Positions 1 through 5,442 are shown, numbered from the stretch's first letter. The stretch: 5,442 nt of DNA from Microcaldota archaeon (GCA_027340645.1 DAHWQN010000044.1:1-5442); one strand, 5' to 3'. Translations and numbers: made by a program. Notes: generated by a model not told the origin, from the letters alone.

Positions 1-642
1 GCAGATGCGCTCACTCCTGAGGCACAACATGCTTTGCGCAGGACTATGGAGAAGTATTCTTCAACAACCAGATTTATACTCAGCGCAAATTACTCAAGCA
101 AGATAATTGATCCAATACAGAGCAGATGCGTTGTATTCCGCTTTAAGCCACTCAAGGAGGAAGAGATGAAAAGCTACATAGCGCGCGTGGCAGATTCTGA
201 AAAGATAGCACTAGATGAAAAGGCAGTTTCAGCACTCATGTACGTAAGCGATGGAGACCTTCGCAGAATTGCAAATATAATGCAGAGTTCTGCAGTTGCG
301 GATGGGAAGATAACCGAACATGCCGTATACGACATAGCGGCTAGGGCAAGGCCAAAAGAGGTGGTTGCAATGCTCAAGTACGCAATATCCGGAGAGTTCG
401 ATAAGGCGCGCCACGAGTTGAATACTCTTGTACTGATTCACGGAATGTCAGGAGAGGACGTACTTATGCAGTGCTATAGGGAAACAATGGATCTTGATGT
501 AGAAGAGAAGAAGAAGCTGCGCATAATAGAGAGTATAGGTGAGTGCAACTTCAGGATTGTCGAAGGCGCAAACGATAGGATACAGCTCGAGGCCATGCTG
601 GCAAAGCTTGCGCTCATAAGCGATAGCATTCCGAAGAAGTAA
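1..642 (+). CDS. rfcS: Replication factor C small subunit, C-terminal part (5' end outside window)
   Basis: This is the clamp-loader small subunit, an AAA+ ATPase that with the large subunit loads the PCNA sliding clamp onto primed DNA. The reading frame is open from base 1 to the TAA at 640-642 (213 residues visible), so the gene starts upstream. A family member is usually about 320 residues, so roughly the first 100, including Walker A, are missing. The first visible residues, ADALTPEAQHALRRTMEKYS, directly follow the Walker B DE of the usual DEAD-A-LT sequence. Sensor 1 is the Asn of SANYSSKII (visible residue 30; many homologues have SCNYSSKII). The arginine-finger motif SRC is at visible residues 41-43. 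GDLRRIANIMQ is the sensor 2 region, and the remaining helices fit the collar domain. A TTG at 34 is a Leu codon inside the gene, not a start. It shows no functional link to the lysine genes downstream. Confidence 0.95.
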   Translation, partial: ADALTPEAQHALRRTMEKYSSTTRFILSANYSSKIIDPIQSRCVVFRFKPLKEEEMKSYIARVADSEKIALDEKAVSALMYVSDGDLRRIANIMQSSAVADGKITEHAVYDIAARARPKEVVAMLKYAISGEFDKARHELNTLVLIHGMSGEDVLMQCYRETMDLDVEEKKKLRIIESIGECNFRIVEGANDRIQLEAMLAKLALISDSIPKK

Positions 643-685
643 ATAAACCGTTGCTTATCATGTAAAATATATCTGTACCACTTCC

Positions 686-693
686 GTATTTTT
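686..693 (+). terminator. Possible weak T-rich terminator after rfcS
   Basis: Archaeal transcription often ends at short T-rich tracts without a hairpin. The first such tract after the rfcS stop is a run of five T (689-693), about 47 nt downstream. It is short and the surroundings are AT-rich, so this is only a candidate. Confidence 0.2.
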
Positions 694-710
694 GATGCAG
701 AATGGCAACC

Positions 711-756
711 TGTGACATCCTCCCACCCCTAAGTGGTGTGGGATTTCCCGCTCACA
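711..756 (+). repeat. Imperfect hairpin resembling an IS200/IS605-type (TnpB-associated) right end
   Basis: An inner stem pairs CCCACCCC (722-729) with GGTGTGGG (735-742). It has one C/T mismatch and a 5-nt loop, TAAGT. Outside it, TGTGA (711-715) pairs with TCACA (752-756). The layout CATCCTCCCAC, hairpin, GTGGGATTTCC resembles the 3' ends I recall for IS200/IS605-family elements of archaea and bacteria. There this hairpin lies downstream of tnpB, is a TnpA recognition structure, and overlaps the end of the omega/reRNA. Subterminal hairpins of this family commonly carry a mismatch or bulge. No tnpA or tnpB is present, and no protein remnant can be read upstream. If genuine, it is a solo end or a very small non-autonomous derivative. 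It could also be a transcript-processing or termination hairpin after rfcS. Confidence 0.45.
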
Positions 757-758
757 TC

Positions 759-766
759 TTTAAATA
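759..766 (+). promoter_or_regulatory. TATA box of the mini-pilin gene
   Basis: TTTAAATA matches an archaeal TATA box. A start 22-27 bp downstream of its centre falls at about 785-790. That makes the transcript of the small pilin-like gene leaderless or nearly so, as its start is GTG at 795 or possibly TTG at 786. No ribosome binding site is seen before either codon, which agrees with a leaderless message. Confidence 0.5.
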
Positions 767-794
767 AATAATTATTGCATAACGATTGTTTTGC

Positions 795-926
795 GTGCTA
801 TCGTCAAAGGCCCAGTCAGTAATGGAGTACCTGATGACCTACAGTTGGTCTATTCTTATAATTGCAGTGGTAATCGCCGCGTTGTTTGCATTGAGCGTAT
901 TCAACGGAAGCATCAGCCATATCTAA
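795..926 (+). CDS. 43-residue headless type IV pilin-like peptide with class III signal sequence
   Basis: The gene reads from GTG 795 to TAA 924-926. The N-terminus, MLSSKAQSVMEYLMTYSWSI, is the archaeal class III (pilin/archaellin-type) signal. It has a short basic lead (MLSSKA) and a predicted prepilin-peptidase cut between A6 and Q7. Mature Gln is at +1, and the conserved Glu is at +5 (E11). A hydrophobic segment follows at about residues 20-36 (ILIIAVVIAALFALSVF). The protein ends seven residues later, so the mature peptide would be about 37 residues, only the N-terminal helix. Related proteins normally carry a globular head and exceed 100 residues. It could be a true minimal pilin or membrane peptide, or the stub of a longer pilin cut off where the lysine operon begins. 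The stop codon is followed immediately by the operator of dapL. An in-frame TTG at 786 would add three residues. The signal motif is convincing; the function is inferred. Confidence 0.75.
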   Translation: MLSSKAQSVMEYLMTYSWSILIIAVVIAALFALSVFNGSISHI

Positions 927-956
927 AATTACGAATTCCATAAAATCTCTACGAAA
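927..956 (+). promoter_or_regulatory. Probable regulator-binding element upstream of dapL (copy 1)
   Basis: This 30-bp element begins AATTACGAA, ends CTACGAAA, and aligns without gaps at 24 of 30 positions with the element upstream of dapA. It holds two TACGAA boxes at 930-935 and 950-955, 20 bp apart, which puts them on the same DNA face. It starts directly after the mini-pilin stop codon and ends 4 bp before the dapL TATA box. The Lrp-type regulator in the same operon is the likely binder. The last few bases (CGAAA) could partly be a BRE core-promoter element instead. Confidence 0.6.
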
Positions 957-960
957 CACA

Positions 961-967
961 TATATAA
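961..967 (+). promoter_or_regulatory. TATA box of the dapL-lysA-lrp operon
   Basis: TATATAA lies about 40 bp before the chosen dapL start. A transcript beginning near 987-991 would have a leader of roughly 13-17 nt, enough to hold the ribosome binding site at 993-998. This box also argues against the upstream GTG at 968 as the start, because that codon would lie upstream of the transcript. Confidence 0.65.
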
Positions 968-992
968 GTGCGGAATAAAATAATCATCATAG

Positions 993-998
993 GGTGGA
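993..998 (+). promoter_or_regulatory. Ribosome binding site that decides the dapL start
   Basis: GGTGGA ends 5 nt before ATG 1004 and partly matches the archaeal anti-Shine-Dalgarno complement GGAGGTGA. It supports ATG 1004 over GTG 968. Confidence 0.6.
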
Positions 999-1003
999 GA
1001 TAT

Positions 1004-2227
1004 ATGGCAAAGATCAACGCACACTACAACAAGTTGGGCGCAGGATATCTGTTTCCTGAGGTCGCAAGGCGAACGCGCCTCTTCTCAGCCGCAAATCCAG
1101 ATGCAACAATATACAAATTAGGCATAGGCAATACGACTATGCCCTTGACTCCTGCAGTAATACATGGTCTTAAGAAGGGCGTAGAAAATTTGGCCGACCT
1201 GAAGACGTATACAGGTTATGGCGATGAGCAGGGAAACTCTCGCCTTAGGAAAGCCATAGTCGATATGTATTCTAAAGAACATGGGGTCAGCATAGAAGAG
1301 GACGAGGTCTTTGTCAGCGACGGGGCAAAACCAGACTCTGCCAACATCTCCTCAATATTTAGCGCGGATGCTATCATAGCTTTACAGGACCCTGCATATC
1401 CTGTATATGTTGACAGCAATGTAATCGCAGGAAGGACAGGAAGCGCAAATGGGGTAACTTACGATGGAATAGTGTACATGCCCTGCACAGAAAGAAACGG
1501 CTTCTTCCCTGACATTCCAACACGAAAAGCAGACCTGATTTACTTATGCAGCCCAAACAATCCTACTGGCGCTGTTGCAACAAAAGAGCAACTTAAAGCA
1601 TTTATTGAATTTGCAATAAAGAACCGCGCAGTCATAATATTTGATGCCGCTTACTGGTCATACATTAAAGATCCGAAATTGCCTCGCAGCATATATGAGG
1701 TAGAAGGTGCAAAAGAGTGCGCAATAGAGATAAACAGCTTTTCAAAGAGCAGCGGATTCACTGGCGTGAGGCTTGGCTGGTCCATAGTGCCGAAGGCTCT
1801 AGTGGCAGAGGATGCAGCTCCAGGAAAGATAACCTCATTGTGGAATAGGCGGCAGACAACAATGTTCAATGGTGCATCGAACATAGCACAGGAAGGCGGC
1901 ATAGCTGCATTGTCAGACACTGGCCTTGCTGAAAACCAGAAGATAATAGATTACTACATGGAGAATGCAAGGATAATACACAAATGCCTTGTTGAAAAGG
2001 GCTTCGAGGTATTCGGTGGAGTAAATGCCCCTTATCTGTGGGTGAAAACAAAGGACAGCATGAAGTCCTGGGACTTCTTTGACAAAATGCTTAAAGAAGC
2101 GCATGTAGTGATAACACCAGGTTCAGGTTTTGGTCCTTCCGGAGAGGGTTACTTCAGGGTAAGTGCATTCGGAATACGCGAGAATGTGCTTAATGCAGTT
2201 CAGAGCATACGTGACAACCTAAAATAA
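1004..2227 (+). CDS. dapL: LL-diaminopimelate aminotransferase
   Basis: DapL (EC 2.6.1.83) converts tetrahydrodipicolinate directly to LL-diaminopimelate with glutamate as amino donor, bypassing the succinylated or acetylated steps. It is a cytosolic, PLP-dependent fold type I aminotransferase. The 407 residues fit the family, which is about 400. Visible hallmarks are TYTGYGDEQG (68-77), DGAK (106-109), SPNNPTGA (183-190) with the PLP-contacting Asn, FDAAY (213-217) with the Asp that holds the pyridine nitrogen, and the Schiff-base lysine K248 in SFSKSSGFTGVRLGW. R256 follows, and the carboxylate-binding Arg is R385 in YFRVSAFG. The phrase YMPCTERNGFFPDIP is typical of DapL rather than of general aspartate aminotransferases. 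ATG 1004 is chosen because GTG 968 lies too close to the TATA box and adds 12 unlike residues. It is the first gene of the operon and is followed by lysA after 8 nt. Confidence 0.95.
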   Translation: MAKINAHYNKLGAGYLFPEVARRTRLFSAANPDATIYKLGIGNTTMPLTPAVIHGLKKGVENLADLKTYTGYGDEQGNSRLRKAIVDMYSKEHGVSIEEDEVFVSDGAKPDSANISSIFSADAIIALQDPAYPVYVDSNVIAGRTGSANGVTYDGIVYMPCTERNGFFPDIPTRKADLIYLCSPNNPTGAVATKEQLKAFIEFAIKNRAVIIFDAAYWSYIKDPKLPRSIYEVEGAKECAIEINSFSKSSGFTGVRLGWSIVPKALVAEDAAPGKITSLWNRRQTTMFNGASNIAQEGGIAALSDTGLAENQKIIDYYMENARIIHKCLVEKGFEVFGGVNAPYLWVKTKDSMKSWDFFDKMLKEAHVVITPGSGFGPSGEGYFRVSAFGIRENVLNAVQSIRDNLK

Positions 2228-2235
2228 GTGCTTGA

Positions 2236-3537
2236 ATGAACAAAGACTCAGACCTATTCTTCACAAAAAAACAGATAGATGGGATAATGGCAAGGTATCC
2301 TACGCCATTTCATATATATGATGAGGATGGCATACGTAAGAATGCTAGAAAGCTCAACGCTGCCTTTGGCTGGGCAGATTTCAGGAACCACTTTGCTGTA
2401 AAAGCATGCCCTAATCCAAACATTGTCCGCATACTCGTCGAGGAGGGCAATGGTTTGGATTGTAGCTCACTGCCAGAGCTTCTTATTGCAGAAGCGCTTG
2501 GAGTTTCTGGAGATAAGATCATGTTTACATCAAACGATACTCCTGCACTCGAATTCAAGAAGGCAGTTGAGCTCGGTGCCATAATAAACCTTGATGATAT
2601 AACCCATATCCCCTTCCTCGAGGAGCATGCTGGAATACCTGACGTGATATGCTTTAGATATAATCCTGGAAAGCTCCGGAAAACTCTCGATGGAAATGTG
2701 ATAGGAAAGCCTGAAGATGCAAAATACGGACTCACACGCGAACAGTTATTTGAAGGATATAAAATAATGCGCGATAAGGGAGTCAAGCGCTTCGGCCTCC
2801 ATACAATGATTGCATCAAATGAACTGGATTATAGGGCATTTATAGAAACTGCAAGTATGCTCTTCGATCTTGTATTGGAAATATCCAAAAAGCTCAAAAT
2901 AAGATTCGAGTTTGTTAACCTTGGCGGTGGAATAGGCATACCTTACAGACCAGAGCAAACGCCTGCTGATCTGGATAAGATGTCTGCTGGAATACGCCAT
3001 GAATTCGAAGAAAAACTGAATGGCAAGGGCATGGACCACATAAAGCTATTCATGGAGAATGGGCGGATGATGACCGGACCTTTCGGATACCTGATAACAC
3101 GTGCAATACACGAAAAGCACACATTCAAGGAGTACATAGGCGTAGATGCCAGCATGGCCAACCTCATGCGTCCGGGCATGTATGGCGCATATCACCATAT
3201 AACTGTGCTAGGAAAAGAGAATCTGCCGAAGGACCACAAATACGATGTCGTAGGCTCTCTCTGCGAGAACAATGACAAGTTCGCAATAGACCGAATGCTT
3301 CCGAAGATAGATATAGGAGATGTTCTTGCCATACACAATGCCGGTGCGCATGGACATGCGATGGGCTTCAATTATAATGGTAAGCTGCGCAGCGCAGAAC
3401 TTCTTATAAAGCAGAATGGAGAGGCGGAGCTGATACGCCGCGCAGAAACGGCGCATGATTATTTTGCCACACTTAATTATCCTGGATCGCCCTTCAAGGA
3501 TTTCGTGAAGGGCAATGATCAAAATTCAAGGCTATGA
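2236..3537 (+). CDS. lysA: Diaminopimelate decarboxylase, atypical branch
   Basis: LysA (EC 4.1.1.20) decarboxylates meso-diaminopimelate to lysine, the last step of the pathway. It is a cytosolic PLP enzyme of fold type III, with an alanine racemase-like barrel and a beta domain. The 433 residues are normal for the family. PLP lysine K56 lies in HFAVKACPNP, the glycine loop GGGIGIPY is at 230-237, and the catalytic Cys C343 of the partner subunit is in GSLCENND. Several signatures differ from textbook LysA. The usual HIGSQ region reads LHTMIASNELD (188-198), with Met where the second His is expected. EPGR reads ENGR (274-277), and GAYG reads GAHGHAMGFNYNGK (370-383). I recall a divergent LysA group with these features in bacteria and archaea that use DapL. 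The start ATG 2236 follows dapL by 8 nt without a clear ribosome binding site, so translation may be coupled. An alternative ATG at 2287 would drop 17 residues. Confidence 0.92.
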   Translation: MNKDSDLFFTKKQIDGIMARYPTPFHIYDEDGIRKNARKLNAAFGWADFRNHFAVKACPNPNIVRILVEEGNGLDCSSLPELLIAEALGVSGDKIMFTSNDTPALEFKKAVELGAIINLDDITHIPFLEEHAGIPDVICFRYNPGKLRKTLDGNVIGKPEDAKYGLTREQLFEGYKIMRDKGVKRFGLHTMIASNELDYRAFIETASMLFDLVLEISKKLKIRFEFVNLGGGIGIPYRPEQTPADLDKMSAGIRHEFEEKLNGKGMDHIKLFMENGRMMTGPFGYLITRAIHEKHTFKEYIGVDASMANLMRPGMYGAYHHITVLGKENLPKDHKYDVVGSLCENNDKFAIDRMLPKIDIGDVLAIHNAGAHGHAMGFNYNGKLRSAELLIKQNGEAELIRRAETAHDYFATLNYPGSPFKDFVKGNDQNSRL

Positions 3538-3550
3538 GCTAGGTATAAAA

Positions 3551-3952
3551 ATGGACGAAATAGATGCAAAAATAGTGAAGATGCTTAAAGAGAACAGCAG
3601 GATGTCATTTGTTGATGTGGCCAAAAAACTTGGTGTGAGCGAGGGCACCATACGTCTGCGCGTGAAAAAACTGCTAGCGAACAAAGAGCTTCACTTCACA
3701 ATTGAAGATGAAAAGGAGTTAAGGGCCATTATACTCGTCACTACTTCAACCGGGGCTCCGACAACGAAGGTGGCTAACGCAATAAAAGCGCTTGGCATAC
3801 GGACAGTATACGAAGTATCTGGCCAATTTGACATTGTTTGCCTTATAGAAGCATACGACATATCCGCTATTAATGACCTTATTGAGAACATACGCGGCGT
3901 AAACGACGTTGCTGATACAAACTCGCTGATTGTTTTGAAGAATGATAAGTAA
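3551..3952 (+). CDS. Lrp/AsnC-family transcriptional regulator, probable lysine-pathway regulator
   Basis: This 133-residue protein has the Lrp layout. An N-terminal winged helix-turn-helix begins MDEIDAKIVKMLKENSRMSF, with helix-turn-helix about residues 19-40 (VDVAKKLGVSEGTIRLRVKK). A C-terminal RAM ligand-binding domain spans about 58-130, with VYEVSGQFDIVCLIEAYD (86-103) around the conserved Gly-x-x-Asp turn. The linker is short and lacks the common G-V/I-I sequence of the wing. Family members bind DNA as dimers to octamers and respond to amino acids; Sulfolobus LysM is a lysine-pathway example. It is the third gene of the dapL operon, 13 nt after lysA, and the dapA operator begins within its stop codon. 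The likely role is sensing lysine and acting on both operators. Whether it activates or represses is not evident. ATG 3551 is preferred over ATG 3515, which overlaps lysA and adds 12 residues before the usual Lrp start. Confidence 0.9.
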   Translation: MDEIDAKIVKMLKENSRMSFVDVAKKLGVSEGTIRLRVKKLLANKELHFTIEDEKELRAIILVTTSTGAPTTKVANAIKALGIRTVYEVSGQFDIVCLIEAYDISAINDLIENIRGVNDVADTNSLIVLKNDK

Positions 3953-3980
3953 TTACGAACTTCGTATTATTTCTACGAAA
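3951..3980 (+). promoter_or_regulatory. Probable regulator-binding element upstream of dapA (copy 2)
   Basis: This is the partner of the element at 927-956 (24 of 30 identical, no gaps). It contains a perfect 13-bp palindrome, TACGAACTTCGTA (3954-3966), and a second TACGAA at 3974-3979, again 20 bp from the first. It starts inside the stop codon of the Lrp-type gene and touches the TATA box at 3981. The palindrome fits binding by a dimeric winged-helix protein. Copy 1 has the left arm intact but a degraded right arm (TCCATA). The 3' end (CGAAA) also suits a BRE, so the two functions may overlap. Confidence 0.65.
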
Positions 3981-3990
3981 TATATAAATA
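3981..3990 (+). promoter_or_regulatory. TATA box of the dapA-dapB operon
   Basis: TATATAAATA is a strong archaeal TATA box, placing the transcript start near 4007-4012. The leader would then be about 15-20 nt before GTG 4027 and includes the ribosome binding site at 4016-4021. Confidence 0.7.
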
Positions 3991-4015
3991 GCTGTTGTGT
4001 TTATATCAGCTAGAA

Positions 4016-4021
4016 GAGGTG
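4016..4021 (+). promoter_or_regulatory. Ribosome binding site that decides the dapA start
   Basis: GAGGTG is a near-complete archaeal Shine-Dalgarno sequence 5 nt before GTG 4027. It favours that codon over GTG 3997, which lies upstream of the inferred transcript start, and over ATG 4045, which is too far away. Confidence 0.7.
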
Positions 4022-4026
4022 TTTTA

Positions 4027-4956
4027 GTGTCAACTGAAGAGATAATGCATAAGATACAAAATCTGCGAGGATGTGTAACTGCGTTGATTACCCCATTTGA
4101 CAATAAGTTGGAGGTCGATTATGATGGCCTCAGAAGCAATATAAAGTTTCAGATAAGCAGTGGCGTATGTGGCATTGTGCCGTTAGGGACAACCGGCGAA
4201 TCTCCAACTGTTACGGAAGGCGAATTCAAGCAGATCATAAGCACATCCGTAAATGCTACAAAAGAGCGCATTCCTGTTATAGCTGGTACAGGCTCCAACT
4301 CAACAGAAAAAACAGTTCACACTACAAAGATGGCGGAAGAGCTGGGCGCAGATGCGGCCTTGATAGTGACTCCTTACTATAATAAACCAACGCAAGAAGG
4401 CATCTACCGCCATTTCGAAAAAATAAGCAGCAATACCTCAATTCCAATAATAATATATAACATAGCAGGCAGGACAGGAGTAAACATCGAGACTAAAACA
4501 ATGGTAAGACTAAGCACACTTCCAAACATAGTGGGGGTAAAGGAAGCTTCAGGCAACATTAATCAAATGGTCGAGGTCATTGACATGATGCCTGATGATT
4601 TCTTAGTGATGAGCGGCGATGATAGCATGACATTTCCTCTAATGTCACTCGGGGGCCATGGTGTGATATCTGTAGCTAGCAATATACTGCCGAAAAAGGT
4701 TTCAGAGATGACAAAGCTATTACTAGAAGGGAAAATACAGGAAGCCAGGAAGCTCAATGCATATCTAATGCCTATCTTTAAGGATCTTTTTATAGAGACA
4801 AATCCTATACCAGTAAAAACGGCAATGCGAATGCTGGGCATGCCTTCTGGCAGCTTCAGGTTGCCATTATGCGACATTGGTCCTCAGAACCTTGAACGTC
4901 TAAAGGCAACTCTTGCTTCTTACGAGGAGTTCAAAGCCATTATGGTAAATTCGTGA
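4027..4956 (+). CDS. dapA: 4-hydroxy-tetrahydrodipicolinate synthase
   Basis: DapA (EC 4.3.3.7) condenses pyruvate with aspartate semialdehyde, the committed step of the DAP route. It is a cytosolic class I aldolase-type TIM barrel, usually a tetramer. The 309 residues are slightly longer than the usual 290-300, owing to a short N-terminal lead (MSTEEIMHKIQN). All active-site elements are visible: GTTGES (54-59), Tyr in TPYYNKP (Y117/Y118), Y144 in IIYNIAGRTG, R149, which binds the carboxylate of the semialdehyde, and Schiff-base lysine K172 in VGVKEASGN. The YNIAGRTG stretch has Ala where homologues often have Pro. This catalytic set together with the neighbouring dapB, dapL and lysA makes DapA far more likely than an N-acetylneuraminate lyase or KDG aldolase relative. 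GTG 4027 is chosen from the ribosome binding site and promoter spacing. It is the first gene of the second unit, with the same operator type as dapL. Confidence 0.95.
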   Translation: MSTEEIMHKIQNLRGCVTALITPFDNKLEVDYDGLRSNIKFQISSGVCGIVPLGTTGESPTVTEGEFKQIISTSVNATKERIPVIAGTGSNSTEKTVHTTKMAEELGADAALIVTPYYNKPTQEGIYRHFEKISSNTSIPIIIYNIAGRTGVNIETKTMVRLSTLPNIVGVKEASGNINQMVEVIDMMPDDFLVMSGDDSMTFPLMSLGGHGVISVASNILPKKVSEMTKLLLEGKIQEARKLNAYLMPIFKDLFIETNPIPVKTAMRMLGMPSGSFRLPLCDIGPQNLERLKATLASYEEFKAIMVNS

Positions 4957-4960
4957 TTTA

Positions 4961-5442
4961 TTGACACTGAAGATAGCAATAATAGGATATGGGAGGATGG
5001 GGCGTGCCTTGGAAGATTTAGCACAAAGGCACGATATCGAAATACTTTCGATAATTGATCCGTCTGCAAAGGAAGCCACACACAATTCAATAACAACAGA
5101 AAGCATGTCCGGAGCTGATGTGGCAATAGACTTTACAACAGCAACTTCGGTAGTCAAAAACATAGAATTAGTTGCAGCACTGGGGAAGAATATGGTGATA
5201 GGAACAACAGGTTGGTATGACAGACTTCCAGAGGTGCGCAAAGTAGTAAATGACAATAAAATAGGCCTGGTTTATAGTCCTAATTTCTCCATAGGCATGG
5301 CTGTTTTTTTTCGCATAGTTAAAGATGCATCTATCCTATTTGACAAGTTTCCTAACTACGACCCTTTTATCTATGAGTTGCATCACAACCAAAAGACAGA
5401 TGCACCAGGAGGCACGGCACGAGGACTCGGTGAAATAGTCCT
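4961..5442 (+). CDS. dapB: 4-hydroxy-tetrahydrodipicolinate reductase (3' end outside window)
   Basis: DapB (EC 1.17.1.8) reduces the DapA product to tetrahydrodipicolinate, the substrate of DapL. 160 residues are visible and the frame is open to the window end; full proteins have about 230-270 residues. The N-terminal Rossmann fold begins LKIAIIGYGRMGRAL, with the GxGxMG loop at 9-14. D33 at the end of the second strand is an acidic residue that often favours NADH over NADPH. DFTT (57-60), IGTTGW (80-85) and SPNFSIG (106-112) follow. The catalytic motif ELHHNQKTDAPGGTA (139-153) contains H141 and K145, corresponding to E. coli H159 and K163; the usual PSGTA reads PGGTA. No ATG or GTG is available in frame. 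TTG 4961, 4 nt after the dapA stop, is the likely start, with GTGAT (4953-4957) as a weak, close ribosome binding site. CTG 4967 is less likely. Translational coupling with dapA is probable. Confidence 0.93.
   Translation, partial: MTLKIAIIGYGRMGRALEDLAQRHDIEILSIIDPSAKEATHNSITTESMSGADVAIDFTTATSVVKNIELVAALGKNMVIGTTGWYDRLPEVRKVVNDNKIGLVYSPNFSIGMAVFFRIVKDASILFDKFPNYDPFIYELHHNQKTDAPGGTARGLGEIV

Noticed and set aside
767..776. Palindrome AATAATTATT near the mini-pilin promoter as an operator
   Set aside because: It is short and purely A/T in an AT-rich promoter, so it is expected by chance, and it has no second copy at the other promoters.
968..1003. Upstream GTG start extending dapL by 12 residues
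   Set aside because: The codon follows the TATA box directly and would lie upstream of the transcript; ATG 1004 has a ribosome binding site and family-like length.
2310..2786. Antisense open frame of 158 codons opposite lysA
   Set aside because: It mirrors lysA codons, is Ser/Pro-rich like other shadow frames, and has no promoter or ribosome binding site that I can see.
3544..3550. TATAAAA before the Lrp-type gene as an internal promoter
   Set aside because: It touches the ATG at 3551, so a transcript starting 25 bp downstream would lack the start codon.
3997..4026. Upstream GTG start extending dapA by 10 residues
   Set aside because: It is only 7 nt after the TATA box, and GAGGTG at 4016-4021 is correctly spaced for GTG 4027.
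4167..4382. Open frame of 71 codons inside dapA
   Set aside because: It overlaps conserved DapA coding sequence in another frame, and its product (basic, Cys- and Arg-rich) has no recognisable features.
5304..5311. Run of eight T within dapB as a frameshift or slippage site
   Set aside because: The frame reads through with conserved DapB motifs on both sides (SPNFSIG before, ELHHNQK after), so no shift is needed.

Overview
The window is archaeal. The evidence is TATA-box promoters about 22-27 bp upstream of the inferred transcript starts, GGTG-type ribosome binding sites, many ATA isoleucine codons, a clamp-loader small subunit of the RFC type, and a tiny protein with an archaeal class III (type IV pilin-like) signal sequence. 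The pilin-like sequence (EYLMTYSWSILII) resembles those I associate with Micrarchaeota/ARMAN and related DPANN lineages. That assignment comes from memory and is not proven here.

Layout, all on the + strand. Positions 1-642 hold the C-terminal two thirds of a replication factor C small subunit. Positions 643-794 are noncoding, with an imperfect hairpin that looks like the right end of an IS200/IS605-type element, then a TATA box. Positions 795-926 encode a 43-residue headless pilin-like peptide. From there to the window end lie two transcription units for lysine synthesis by the diaminopimelate (DAP) route. Unit 1 is dapL (1004-2227), lysA (2236-3537) and an Lrp/AsnC-type regulator (3551-3952), with gaps of 8 and 13 nt. 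Unit 2 is dapA (4027-4956) and dapB (4961 to the window end, incomplete).

Together DapA, DapB, DapL and LysA cover the steps from aspartate semialdehyde and pyruvate to lysine, except the DapF epimerase (LL-DAP to meso-DAP), which is not in the window. Aspartokinase and aspartate-semialdehyde dehydrogenase are also absent here. The DapL shortcut avoids the acylated intermediates. As archaea generally lack peptidoglycan containing DAP, the likely product is lysine for protein synthesis.

The most notable find is a shared 30-bp promoter element. It lies just upstream of the TATA boxes of both lysine units (927-956 and 3951-3980), aligns without gaps at 24 of 30 positions, and contains two TACGAA boxes exactly 20 bp apart in each copy. 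The Lrp-type regulator encoded between the two copies is the obvious candidate to bind them, which would make this a self-contained lysine regulon. Secondary points are the headless mini-pilin, the orphan transposon-end-like hairpin and an atypical LysA active-site signature.
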